A DNA stretch of 21,611 nt from Chromera velia (lineage: Eukaryota; Sar; Chromeraceae): positions 1 through 21,611 of the forward strand of contig JAHBMJ010003051.1 in assembly GCA_018398765.1 (NCBI GenBank), given 5' to 3'. The notes beneath the pieces are model-generated. The model did not search any database and was not told the DNA's origin. It saw only the letters and a program-made list of their open reading frames with translations. The first letter of the stretch is position 1, and every line of letters starts with the position of its first letter. Made by a program: the position numbers and the translations under genes. This document shows positions 1 through 10,445 of the stretch, in pieces.

Positions 1-245
<245 letters not shown>

Positions 246-294
246 AGAGAGAGAGAGAGAGAAGCGAAGAGAGAGAGAGGGAGAGAGAGAGAGA
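246..294. repeat. (GA)n microsatellite next to the CA tract
   Basis: The CA tract changes into GA repeats interrupted by GCGA and GGGA. This makes a compound CA-to-GA microsatellite of the same form as those at 14595-14688 and 19798-19874. Confidence 0.93.
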
Positions 295-299
295 CGAAG

Positions 300-591
300 A
301 GGCTACCACATCTCGCAAATGCTAAGATCGCCGGCAAAGGCAAAAGACAGGCTTCCCGAGCGAAAAAGGATTGGCTTCCCGAGCGAAAAAGGATTGAAGG
401 CAGAATTCTCTGTGGCACGCCAGTACCGGGCATGAATGTGTGATTGAACATAACCCAGCTAGCAGAGAAGGAAGAGGCGCATGCAAAAATATAGACTCGG
501 GCCAACCGGCAAAGAAAGTTTCACAGCAAGAGCAACACGCTAACGGGAAGTGCATGAAAGCAGATCTAGCATGAGGCCCCCCAGAGGTCAG
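300..591. other. Gap between microsatellite and gene 1, no gene seen
   Basis: No exon could be supported on either strand. An open frame on the minus strand (322-555) is Cys/Ser/Leu-rich and looks random. It spans the 23-bp duplication and has no recognisable domain. The segment may be the 3' flank of the minus-strand F-box-like gene, or hold a terminal exon of it that is not recognisable. Confidence 0.5.
350..395. repeat. Perfect 2 x 23-bp tandem duplication
   Basis: The unit GGCTTCCCGAGCGAAAAAGG plus ATT occurs at 350-372 and again, identical, at 373-395. It is unrelated to the neighbouring dinucleotide repeats and too short to call a satellite. Confidence 0.95.
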
Positions 592-1933
592 TCAGACAGA
601 TGAATAGCCAGATGGACTGTCAGACAAACAACGAAGAAAGCAGGCAAAGATGCAAGACGGCGAGGGAAGCAGTACCTCAGATAAGATGGGGCGCGTATCC
701 ACAGACACGAGAAGGAGCTGACAGACATCACACCCGGGTTGCTGTATGTTTTCCCACTTTTCTGCATCTACAATCCCTTTCCCTCCCCCCTTAGTCATAT
801 GGGCACTCTCCTCTCCTTCCTCCCCATTCTTCCTCAGCAAGTGACAGAGCAGTTTGAGAATCCCTCCGCTGTCGCAGAACGCAGCTAAACGTTTACATCT
901 GAACTGCCCTTTCAGTCGAAGATCGACCCTCTCCATCAGTCCAGAGAGCACCAACACAAATGAATCCAGAGTCAATCCCTCAGGCAGAGAGACGACAGGA
1001 GTAGTCGAGCTCAGAGGGGGCGCAACGCCGCTTGACGTCTTCACAGTCAGGTGTCTCAGAGAGGAGACGCTCCTCTCAACTAGCGCGAGACTGAGACCTG
1101 AGAGAGACGGGAGGTTCGTCAACCTGATGGACCTCAACCTGAGCCCCCCTGCAGCAAACTCACAGGAATCAAAAATACACACAGAAAAAAATAGACGCAT
1201 CAAAGAACGGTCTAAGCAATTGTATACTTGCAAGGAAAATGCGGAGACGATACTGAGAACTGATGGCATGAAGTGAAAAATGACCCCATGGAATTCTGAC
1301 AAGTCACGTCAAAGACATGACTGTTTTTTCAACCATCATTTATACAGCGTATACAAGGGTTTTTTTTCTCTTTCCTGCGGAGACAGCCTTTTACTCTCAC
1401 TCGAAACAAACTCACAGCAGCCTGGGCTCACCCGTCGGAAACGTTCCGATCCGTCTACCCGGAGCTTTCCCAGCCTCGGTGCTACTCAGCTCATTCTTTT
1501 CCGCAGTCCCCGTCTCCGTCCCCTCTGCCGTCTCCAAAAGCCATTGCATCACCTGGTTCCTTCTCTCTCCTCTGCAATCCAATGCAATGCCCTCTACTTC
1601 CCGCAGCACCTTCCGACGCGTTGTCTGTGGCAGGCGCTCCAGCAATTTTGTCAACGCAGCCGCCGCACTGACTACTGTTGGTTGAAGGGGAGTGCGCCGG
1701 TTTGGAGGGACGGTGGGAGACGAGTTGACCTTAGTGGCTGCCTCTGTGCTCTCTTGTATCTGTACTGAAATTCGCGTTCTTGTGCTTCCGCTGTCGAGAT
1801 CTAAAAATTTGAGGGTGCAAGGCTCTGAGGGGAGGGAGCGGAAGGCCCGCTGCACACGGGAGAGTCTGCACAAGTCCTCGAAGGAGAGCCACCAGCTCAA
1901 ACGCTGGACGAGGTCGATGCTCAGACAGTCCAT
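592..1933 (-). CDS. F-box-like protein with leucine-rich stretches
   Basis: Two exons are proposed: 1933-1432 and 1148-592. The donor reads ACGG|GTGAGC and the acceptor TTTGCTGCAG|GG; both are phase 1, joining as a Gly codon. The ATG at 1933 opens MDCLSIDLVQRLSWWLSFED followed by LCRLSRVQRAFRSL. This fits an F-box: hydrophobic helix, L..D, then L..LS.VQRAFR. Exon 2 starts GLRLRSIRLTNLPSLSGLSL and continues with further L.....L.L segments, suggesting irregular leucine-rich repeats. F-box proteins with LRRs are substrate receptors of SCF (Skp1-cullin) ubiquitin ligases, so that role is inferred. The model gives about 352 residues to a stop at 592. The last 45 or so residues look random, and a donor-like GAG|GTACTG near 675 could instead lead to a further exon, so the 3' end is doubtful. 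No in-frame stop occurs in the 36 bases before the ATG, so an upstream exon is possible. The gene diverges from the TPR-CNB gene. Confidence 0.6.
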
Positions 1934-2291
1934 TGAGGTTTCCGAAATAGCGTTACCAATAATGGAAAGATCTCAGGATTTCCAGGACCACAGGATCTGT
2001 GGATGGCTGAGGCACTCAGTCCAACGGAAGGCAGGGGGCCGAGGTGTCTGTCACTACATGACGTGGCTGCACGTATCTCTGCATGTGGTCACTGTTGTCA
2101 GAACGCGCTCATGCCGATCAGACTTATCTCTCCGGTCAAGGACAGGCTGTGTGTTTCTTGCCGTTACGTTCGTGGCTCAGTGCGTCGTGGCAAACTTCCA
2201 GGCAAAGGCCGGAGTGTATAGACGGTCGTCGATGGTCGTCGGTCTTGGGTCAACCGGCCGGACTCGACCGATCTCGACCGTCGATCGGACC

Positions 2292-2300
2292 TGCATGCAT
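2292..2300. promoter_or_regulatory. TGCATGCAT motif
   Basis: A palindromic GCATGC core within TGCATGCAT lies between two divergent genes. The word resembles the TGCATGC-type elements described for apicomplexan promoters and ApiAP2 factors. Function here is inferred from position only. Confidence 0.45.
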
Positions 2301-2364
2301 GTGTTGTGTCATGCAGTTGACTCCGACTATTAAAGTTCGGGCGCAATGCGCGCGAGACGCGAGC

Positions 2365-2374
2365 TGCATGCATG
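2365..2374. promoter_or_regulatory. TGCATGCATG motif
   Basis: This second copy of the TGCATGCAT word begins 73 bases after the first in the same divergent region. It is preceded by GCGCGCGAGACGCGAGC. Clustering supports a regulatory reading without proving it. Confidence 0.45.
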
Positions 2375-2870
2375 ACTGTTGCATACTGTTGCTCACTCTT
2401 GCGCTCTCTTATTTAATTGCAGTGCACTGTTGCACTGTTGCAGGAGAAATCCGTGTATAGAGTACGTATATGGTCAATTCAATATTTCATGCATTTTATC
2501 AATTAAATTGAAATGTGAATCTGTATTTAAAAAATACGCGTCATCCATGCATATAATGCATGAATGCAAAATAATCCACTCATGCAGTGGTTTGCAAGTG
2601 CTTCAGTGGTTGCCCGCAGGCCTTTGCTGTGTGTGTATGAACATGAGAGGAGTTTCAGCTACCAGAGTTGCGAAATTCCAGATTGGCGGACTCAGCTAGT
2701 GCCCTCCGCTTACTACTCTTTGGGTCGTGTTTCCGTCTCTCGTGCCTAGCTGTCTGGATCGAAGCAATCGACTTACCTAGCGCGTTCCTTCAGAGTGATT
2801 CCGGCAATGAACCCATTCGATCAGGGGACGTGAATCTCTGTTGCAAACAAAATAAGAGGACAGCCATAGA

Positions 2871-4753
2871 ATGGAGAACGACCACCTTTCCTACAAGCTC
2901 ACTGCAGCTAGCGACCCTCAGATTCTCTTTGCCAACAAAGGACGGCAGGAGAGGCCGCACCCCCTGGCAGAGACCCTAGGCATCGTTCGAAGCTCCACGG
3001 GGTTGAACGAGAAGGATGGGACAGACGACCATGCGGATCCTCTCAGAACGTACGCACTTGAACTCGATGTCGCAGAGCATGCAGACACGCCGAGGGCCTG
3101 CCCAGCCCAGAGTCTCGAGAACGAGCAAGGCAACGCCGCGACTCTGAGGGGCGCCGGGTACTTCCACCGAGGGTTCAAGGCCCGTTTGTTGGATGAGACC
3201 AATGCGGCCATCCACCTGTACACGAAGGCGCTTTCTGAGAATCCGAATCACTTTGCAGCTTTGGTGAACCTGGCCTTCTGTCTGATGGACCAAGGGGGGT
3301 TCGCGGCTGCGGTTCCGCTGCTACAGAGAGCGGTGGCAATCAACCCCCGCAAGCTGAAGGTCGGCAGAATTGAGTTCTCTGTATCTTCCGTAGTAGCCTT
3401 TGAGAAGTCAGTCCACTGATGCGAGCCCATTTGGATTTTGTCTTCGTTGCGCAGAACTCATTGGGAAAGCTGAAAACTTTCTCTCATTTTCAGCGGCATC
3501 TCCCAGTAGTAACTTCGAGCGACGTTCGTGACAGGAGACTGTATCGACTGTTTCTTTTGTATCGATCTTCCAAAACTTTTTTTCAATTTAAAACACCCTC
3601 GACCTGTTCTCACCCTATAACCTCTCTCTGCAGGTGTTTGTAAATCTTGCAGTATGTCATTTTCACTTGGGCGAGTTCACAGAGACACTCGATGTGTGTG
3701 ACGTTGCGCTGCGTCTCTGTGGGGGCATGCCGAAACGCTCTCCTGCGAGGATCTGTAGGCAGGTGGCTGGAGCGATTTCGGCAGCGAAGCAGTCGAGTGA
3801 CGCCCCTGCAGCTCCATGGAATTTGGATGCTGACATTGAGACTTCGTTTCCGAAAGGTTCGATCTTTCCCTCTGGGAGACTTGGACGCATTGCGGGTATG
3901 AAAGGGAGGCAACAGCAAACGCACGTTAGTGGAGGAAGAAAGAAGGGGGCGCTGAGTCCGAGAGCAGAAAAGGTGTCTGAAGCCCTGAGAGAAGGGGAGT
4001 TGCGTGCACTCAAAGAAGCTCGACGCGTCCGTCCCTTCCTTGCTGACCCTGCAGACCCTCCAGCCTCTTCTGCCGGTGGTGCAGCATCCTCAAGAGATCC
4101 TGTGTACGCCTGGCCCGACCTCCATCACGGCCCTGCAAAGACCTCTGTCTCTTACAGGGATCAAGGTAAGACACGGCACATGGATGTCGAAAGAGAAACA
4201 AGCGGGGGAGGGAGCACAGCGCGAGAAAAAGAGAAAGAGCAGAGCCAGGAAGAAGAAGAGAGAGAAGGAGGCTGCAACAGCAACAGAACGTCCCCCCCAG
4301 GCTCTGTGTGGCCGTCTCCTCGAATCGGTTACCGCAACCTTGTTCCCTCAAATTTGAAATCCCTTCAGAAGGGAAAACAGAGTGCCACGTGCTTATTCAG
4401 AGGGGGAGGGAAACCAGGGGAAGGCACAGCTGAGCACGACGGGCTGAAGGCACTCCTGCTCTACTACAGGTTCGTGACACAAAGACAGCAAGAAGATGAA
4501 ATTCCATTTCAGTTTTCCAGACCTTCTTCGTGCCCCGCTGCACTGGCTGGAAGCGCTCCTCTGTTTCTGGTTAATTCTTTCTTCCACTGTCTTGTTTCCT
4601 GTATCTCCTGTATCCCTGCCTGTGGCCAACATTCTTCCCCCTTCCTTCCTGCCTTTCTTGCTCACCCCGACTTTTCTCTCAGCGCTCGTGCACTAATGTT
4701 TCACCCTCGTGTCCGTTCCGAGTCTGAATATTCTCTCTCACTTCTCTTCTTGT

Positions 4754-4836
<83 letters not shown>

Positions 4837-4864
4837 CCAATCAATAAATCAATCAATCAATCAA

Positions 4865-4905
<41 letters not shown>

Positions 4906-7900
4906 GCATGCAGAGGCCTCGCACAGTTCAAGATGTCCAACTTTGAGGGCGCCTCCGAGGACCTCCTTGAAAGCCGCCGCCTCGATCCAAGAAGGCACAT
5001 GGCAATAGAAGAGGGTCAGTCCGTGGGTTGGTTTCGTGTGAAAGTCGTCTCTCTCTTTTGCGTCAATCTGAAGCATCTCTTAAATCACCAATCTTGTTCT
5101 ATGCTTCCTCAGACTCAACCAATCCCACAATGAAGCAGCTGCCTGTACACACATTGGGGTTGGGGAGCATTCTTGCCAACTACAAGATTTTTGCTGTGCC
5201 GATTGGATGATCCTTTCTTTTGTTCCCCCCCCTCTTGCTGCCAGTGGGAACCAAATGTGGACCGCATATTGACAGGGACATGCACTGCCTTGATGTCTTT
5301 ATTGCCAGGCTCTAGGTAGTTTGTTGATCTTCTCTTTCTAGATCCGTCTGCAGGCGTCCGTGTGAGCGGTCTCCTCGAGGGACCTCCTCTGAGCTCTGCG
5401 GCGTCGGTGCATTTCCTCAGATACGGCACGAAAAGCAGGGGAGCAGAAAAACAGGAGAAGGAAGGGCCCGGAACAAGAATACCTTCAGCCGTTGCTGCTG
5501 TTAAAAATGGAGGACTGAGGGCAGACGTGAGCCTTTCTGTCTCCGGACTTCTCCCACCTCCGTTGCCAGAGTCAGTGGCTTTCCCTCTCTACTTGTCTGT
5601 CGTCGTGTCTGTGTGGGACGTACTCAAAACGAACATTTTTCTCATCTACTCTACTGGCAGATTTATTACTGTCTTCTTGTGCCAGTCGACTTCATGTTCA
5701 GTGTTGTCTTCTTTGATTTCATGCATGCATCTTCTCTTCTAGCTCGGCCCTTCTCTCCTTCGTTCGTTCTCTGAGTACCAGTCCTTTCTCTCGATCGCTT
5801 TGTGAATCTGCTTGTCTGGCGGCTTATTCTTCTTCTAGCTTTGTGTGCAGCTTTTGATAAACCTTCTTTGTCCCTCAAATGTTTGCCCTTTCTTCTTACC
5901 CCCATCCCCCCCGCGTGCGTCAACGATGACTTCTGCAGAGCTGATCTGAAAGGAGATCACTACCAGGTTTCAAGAAAGACAGAAGACGGAGAAGAGGAGG
6001 AAGATGCCACTGGCACAGCAGAAGAAGAAGGAGAAAGAGCGACGACCGAAGAAGGGAGGAGGGCGGGAGTGAAGGAAAGACAGACAGCTGAGAATGCATC
6101 TAGGAGTCGCGAGACTGTGACGAGCGGAAGCAGCAGAAGGGGGAAGCAAACGACGGGAGAAGAAGGCAAAGAGGAAACGCCGGAGGAAGCGGAAGAGGAG
6201 GAGGGATCGGAAGAGGAGGAGGCAGACGGAGAGGAGGAGCAGTATCTGTTTTTTCGGCCACCGGCTGCAGGAGGAGGGGGTGCGGGTCCTTTATTTTCCA
6301 CCGCCGCCTCGCCTTCATCGGGGGCACCCGGAGGGCAGGGGAACAGAGAGAGGGCAGGCGACGCTCCACCTCAACCTCTTCTTCTCGCAGAGCTTCGTGA
6401 GGTGTGCAGAGAGATGGAGAAGCCCCCGAGAAGGAGAGAGGTGGAGAAAATTCTTCCTTTAGTGCAGGTACGGGAGGGACCAAGAAACAGACAGAGTAGC
6501 GGCAAGATTTGAAGGTTCAGCATTGCGGAATACAGACATTCAAAAGCTTACTCAAAGTCTTTTTGTGCAGCCGTTTCAACTCAACATCCGACCTCAGAGA
6601 AGTGTCCTCTTCTACTTCTTTGCCGTTTCGTTGCGTTACCTGTCTACCAACTGTGCTTGCTTTACAGTTGATGGTTTTGCGTAACCTCTTTGCGTTCAAT
6701 GTTGTTTGCAGTTCTGTTCCCCGTCTGTATTCTCTGCTGCCCATCTTCCCCTCTGCCCTGCAGCGCTTGAAATTCTTCCAAAATCGTTCGAAGAAAAGAG
6801 TGACAGCCATCTTGTTGGTCTCCCACCTCCTCCGTTTTCCCAAATTCGCACCTGTGTACACCGAGGGCGACGTGGCAGATGCCCTCTATGTCGTCCTGGC
6901 CGGGTCTGTCTCCTCAAAGGTGAGCCTGTCAAGCTGCGAGCTTCCACCAATTATTCATATTTTCGTGTTTGTCTTTTCTTCTCCTACTTGCTTGTCGTCT
7001 TTGTCTCATTACTGCCTCGGCTTCTTCTCTCCCTCTTTTCTCCGTTCCATTTTTTCTTCTTTCTGCATGTTTGCACTTTGTACCGTGGTTTTGTTCCTCT
7101 TCAGGTAACCAGAGCCCATTGGCAGCCAGAGAGCCAAATGTCTCCTGTGACGGCCTTTGATGGCGAAAGCTTTGGAGACTCAACGCTCGCACACAGGGGC
7201 GCCAAAGCCCCGCAGGTCCCGAAACACTGGGATAACCTGGAGAGGAAGCCTTGCCAGTTCGTTAGTGCAGACGAGACTCCTGAGGGGGCAGCTGCGAGAA
7301 AGAGGCCCTTTGCTATGGTCGGTGAGTTGCCGCGTGATTGAGTGAGTAACTTGAAGAAGAGTGGCTGAATGGATTAGTGAGTGCGTGACTGAGTGAGTGA
7401 GTGAGTGAGTGAGTGAGTGCGTGACTGAGTGAGTGAGTGAGAGCGGGGGTGAGTGAGTCAGTGAAGGAACGGGTAGTGTGCAAGTGGGAGGGAGGGAATG
7501 GTAGCCTGGAAGAATCTGTGAAGTGTGTGTAGATAGTGGCTGATTTTCTCGACCTGAAACACACACACCTCCTTGTTTTTCTCTATGTTTCTGTTTTTCT
7601 TTTCCTCATACACTCCTGAGTGACACATACGTGCAGGTCTGCCAAGAGAATACTATCATTCTCAAAATTGATTCCCTTGAGTTCTATCAGGTTAGTGACT
7701 TGGATCACTTTCATTGTTTCCGCATATTTCCTTTTCGGGCAGGAAGACAGACAAGTCTTTTGAGATGTTGTAAGAGGACCGAAAGGACAGACCTTTCTCT
7801 TCAGTGTCACGAACCCGCAGAGTTCGCTAACTGCCATTTGCCCCAGTCGTTCATCTGTATTGCTGACAGAAAGGTCATCCATCGGCATTTCCAACCAACC

Positions 7901-10445
7901 ACATGCAAATTAATCACATGACAAAACTTGCTTCAACCAGATTCTTTCCAGATGTGATCGGTTTCCTCACATTGGCATGTTCTCTTCCTCTGTTTGGTCC
8001 GACTGGTCTGTCTGTCTGCTGCAGGCGTCAGGTGCGTGTGCCCGTCGCAGCGAGAAGACTCTGAGGAGACTTCGGACCGCGCCTTTCTTCTCTGAGGTGG
8101 CTGATCACATGCTGCTGCAGGTGAGTGCGGATATAGGGTCCTGCTGTGTTCTTTTTTCTTTCACCAGAGGTAGATGAGAGTGAGCAATCGATTTCCTTCC
8201 ATCAGGGGACGGGCGAGTGAGTGCCCTTGCACTGCTGACGATGCCAAGAGAAGATTGATTGATTGATTGATCTCTGAAGATTTTTTTGGACTGGACGGTT
8301 TTCGAAAATTAACGTCATGCAAAGTCAACAAGAGTTGAAGAATCTGCAGCTCAGTAGAGTCTTCGCATCTCATCCCATGCACCTGCCTGGTTGGGGCAAC
8401 AGATCCCATGCACATCTATCTCATGGACGTATTTGCAGCTTCAAGGGCAGGTGCGAGTGCAGAAGTATCGGTACGGTGAGTGGCCGATAGTGAGTGGGGA
8501 GCGTCCCCAGTGCCTGTGCCTTCTGGTTTCCGGTTTGTGTCGCATTGTCGTGCCAGAGGAGGAAGTTGAGGCTGCATGGAGGGAGGCTCATCCAGACAAG
8601 AACTTACTCAAACTGGAGGCGCGTGCAAGTGCGGAGGCCGCAGCGAAAGAGGAGGAGGAGAGAGATCGTGAGAGGGACAGGGAACAAAAAATGGCGGCGG
8701 CAGCTGCGGCAGCAGAGAAGGAGAAAGCTGCGGCAGGGGGGAAGAGGAACTCGACTGAGAATGCACAAGCACAAGGCGGTGGCGGTTCATTTGAGATGGG
8801 GGAGGCAGAGGGGCGGTCTCCAGCGTCTCCGGGGCAGGGTTTGGACATCACGGGGGGGGGCCACCAGGAGTCCCCGTCTGGCGCCCTGAGCCTTCCGGTT
8901 CCAACAAAGAGAGCGCCTCAGGCCATTGCTACGCCCGTGCCATGCACTGCTTCGACTGTGAATCCAGCGTTCACTGCCCACCGTCCGCAGGGCAGGCGGT
9001 CGTTGGCAAACGGAACTTTAGAGCCTCTGACGTTTGGGTGGGTGGGAGCTGGAGGATTCTTTGGGAAGGCAGCGATTCGGGCAGAGTCGCTAGAGGGAGT
9101 GGAGGGTGCAGAGGCAGAGAGGCAGGCTGCTCGGCTGTCTCTTGTTGTTGCGAGTGCATCTGCTGAGTTTCTGTTTTTGCCCGCAACTGTGTTCGATGAG
9201 TTGCCGCAACAGGTGAAGAGGCAGGTGTTAAGGCGATTGCGGGACCTGACTGATGCAGCACTCCCCTCACCGGCAGAATTGAAGAACTTTCTTCGGGGAT
9301 TTGAGACGTCGGTCTTTTTTATTTTTTCCTTTCTTTTGTTCATATGATCCCTCTGCTTTCTTTGAATTCTCTCCTGTTCTTCCGTTTCTTTCTCTCTGCT
9401 CCTCTCCCTTTCTTTCTTTCTTTCTTTCTTTCTCTCTCTCTCTCTTTCTCTCTTTCTCTCTCCCTCCCCTTCTCCCTTTCTTTCTTTCTCTCTCTCGTTG
9501 GCCCTTTTGCTGTTTCTTTTGTCTCATAGATGGGGGCCCTAAGTCTGAGACCAGATCTGAGCCTCAGTCTGGTCAGGAAACGTTGAAGTTCTTATTTTTC
9601 ATGCCGTCGATTCAACACAACCTCACCTCAGGACGAGCTATATTTTGGGGAGACTGTGAAAAACCTTCCTGCAGGTGGAGCATGCAAAAGGAAAAACTGG
9701 TGAACGGATTCCGAGCTGCACATGAAAAGAATCAGGTCAGATGAGTTTGTTGCGCGTTGACGAGGAGAATCGGATTTTCGGTATACATCGTTCTAGAGTT
9801 TAACTCGGCCTCAGCATGCAGTATGGAGTCTTTTGTCCTTTCGTTTCGTTTTGTTCTGAAAGTGTAGAAGCCTACGTCCGAGGCTGCTTGCAGGCGTGTC
9901 TTCCTTCATTCGCGTTGCCCCTGTACCCTTGCTTGAAGCAGTCAGCACACAAAATCTGTCATGTACTTCTATTATACTCCAAAAGGCGCTTTCTTTGTTC
10001 TCCATTTCTTCCACATTTTTGTTTTCAGATCTGCATAGGCAGCATCAAGCACATATTTCGGGACCCAAAGCGAAACATTCTGGAAGAAGCCAAACTCCTT
10101 AAACGCACAACCCTGTCAGACGGGCCCGCAGACGCCAAAGCGGAAGGTCCCCAGTTCAGCCTAGCCTTCGGAACCAAAACGTTCACCACAATTCGGCCCC
10201 ACTCCTCTGCAATGCGCAGACGGGGTGCCGACTGGCCCCGAGGACCCCGGCCTGCCTCTGCAGGGGGCCCCCATTCAAAATTGAAAGGAACGGGGGCCAG
10301 ACCCTCAGGGAGCGGGCAAACCCTGCCTGTGCCTCTGAAGCAGGGGGCTATGAGTCCCTCCCAGACAGGCCCTGTACCTCTCAGTGCAAGTGGAGGAGGC
10401 AACACAACAGCTCTTCTTGAAGCAGCAGCAGCAGCAGCTCGATAA
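2871..10445 (+). CDS. TPR protein with two tandem cyclic-nucleotide-binding folds
   Basis: Twelve phase-consistent exons: 2871-3359, 3634-4469, 4914-5014, 5342-5526, 5967-6467, 6764-6919, 7105-7317, 7637-7690, 8025-8120, 8439-9307, 9675-9735, 10029-10445 (TAA). They total 3978 nt, 1325 residues. An in-frame TAA lies 18 nt before the ATG. Residues 90-195 form about three TPRs, e.g. helix pairs around AAIHLYTKALSENP, VNLAFCLMDQGGFAAAVPLL and VNLAVCHFHLGEFTETLDVC. Another TPR spans exons 2-3 (LLLYYRGLAQFKMSNFEGAS, about 433-468). Exons 5-8 (about 684-845) read as a CNB fold: ILPLVQRLKFF, then PVYTEGDVADALYVVLAGSV, FGDSTL, and RPFAM-VCQENTIILKID. Exons 9-10 start a second: RTAPFFSEVADHMLLQ, RYGEWPIVSG, CLLVSGLCRIV, then after a long Glu/Arg/Ala insert GGFFGKAA and EFLFLPATVFDELP. 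Exon 11 (WSMQKEKLVNGF) is the helix after CNB-B. The C-terminus is Pro/Gly/Ala-rich and ends in poly-Ala from a GCA/CAG run. Canonical cassettes have FGE and a downstream Arg; here they read FGD and FGK, so nucleotide binding is doubtful. The exon 5 acceptor is the least certain; the alternative TTCTGCAG at 5940 does not match phase. CNB proteins regulate kinases or ciliary functions, but no specific role is claimed. Confidence 0.85.
4166..4429 (+). other. Possible in-frame optional intron within exon 2 of gene 2
   Basis: A consensus donor CAAG|GTAAGA opens at 4166, and a CACAG acceptor closes at 4429 in matching phase 1. The segment is 264 nt (88 codons) with no stop, so both retained and spliced forms keep frame. 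Retained, it encodes a Lys/Glu/Arg/Ser/Gly-rich stretch between two TPR segments. The acceptor lacks a pyrimidine tract, which favours retention. Confidence 0.4.
4753..4904 (+). repeat. (TCAA)n array with CCAA variants in intron 2 of gene 2
   Basis: There are 38 tetranucleotide units over 152 bases, mostly TCAA with recurrent CCAA and one TAAA. The array ends directly at TGCATGCAG, whose final AG is the proposed 3' splice site of exon 3. It can be read as repeating Ile-Asn-Gln/Ser, but this is an artefact of the repeat. Confidence 0.97.
7375..7442 (+). repeat. (GAGT)n-type array in intron 7 of gene 2
   Basis: GAGT units are interrupted twice by the same GTGCGTGACT segment, giving a short higher-order repeat. 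It lies just after the exon 7 donor and carries many GTGAGT words, each a 5' splice-site match. Confidence 0.9.
8253..8271 (+). repeat. (GATT)n short array in intron 9 of gene 2
   Basis: Just under five GATT units. This is the complement-type word of the TCAA arrays at 4753-4904 and 10911-10934 (TCAA read on the other strand is TTGA). Confidence 0.9.
9399..9496 (+). repeat. 98-nt uninterrupted pyrimidine tract in intron 10 of gene 2
   Basis: A run of C and T only, mainly TTTC and CT repeats, lies between exon 10 (ends 9307) and exon 11 (starts 9675). Purine-free tracts of this length may adopt triplex structure. It may also act as an extended polypyrimidine tract, although the chosen acceptor is some 180 bases downstream. 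Confidence 0.95.

Larger units (their letters stand above)
1934..2870. promoter_or_regulatory. Divergent intergenic region between genes 1 and 2
   Basis: This is the shared 5' flank of the minus-strand F-box-like gene and the plus-strand TPR-CNB gene. It contains no convincing exon. It holds direct and inverted CGACCG/CGGTCG and GATCGG words at about 2220-2290, two TGCATGCAT motifs (2292-2300 and 2365-2374), and an AT-rich part at about 2400-2580 with ATGCAT words. A promoter role is inferred from gene orientation; TGCATGC elements are known in coccidian promoters. Confidence 0.55.

Noticed and set aside
4709-5008. Open frame with repeating INQS/INQP residues
   Set aside because: It is the TCAA microsatellite read as protein; the flanking exons splice around it in matching phase.
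7180-7566. Minus-strand frame of repeated Thr-His-Ser-Leu
   Set aside because: This is the GAGT array and exon 7 read on the opposite strand.
9267-9527. Lys/Glu/Arg-rich minus-strand open frame
   Set aside because: It is the complement of the polypyrimidine tract in intron 10.
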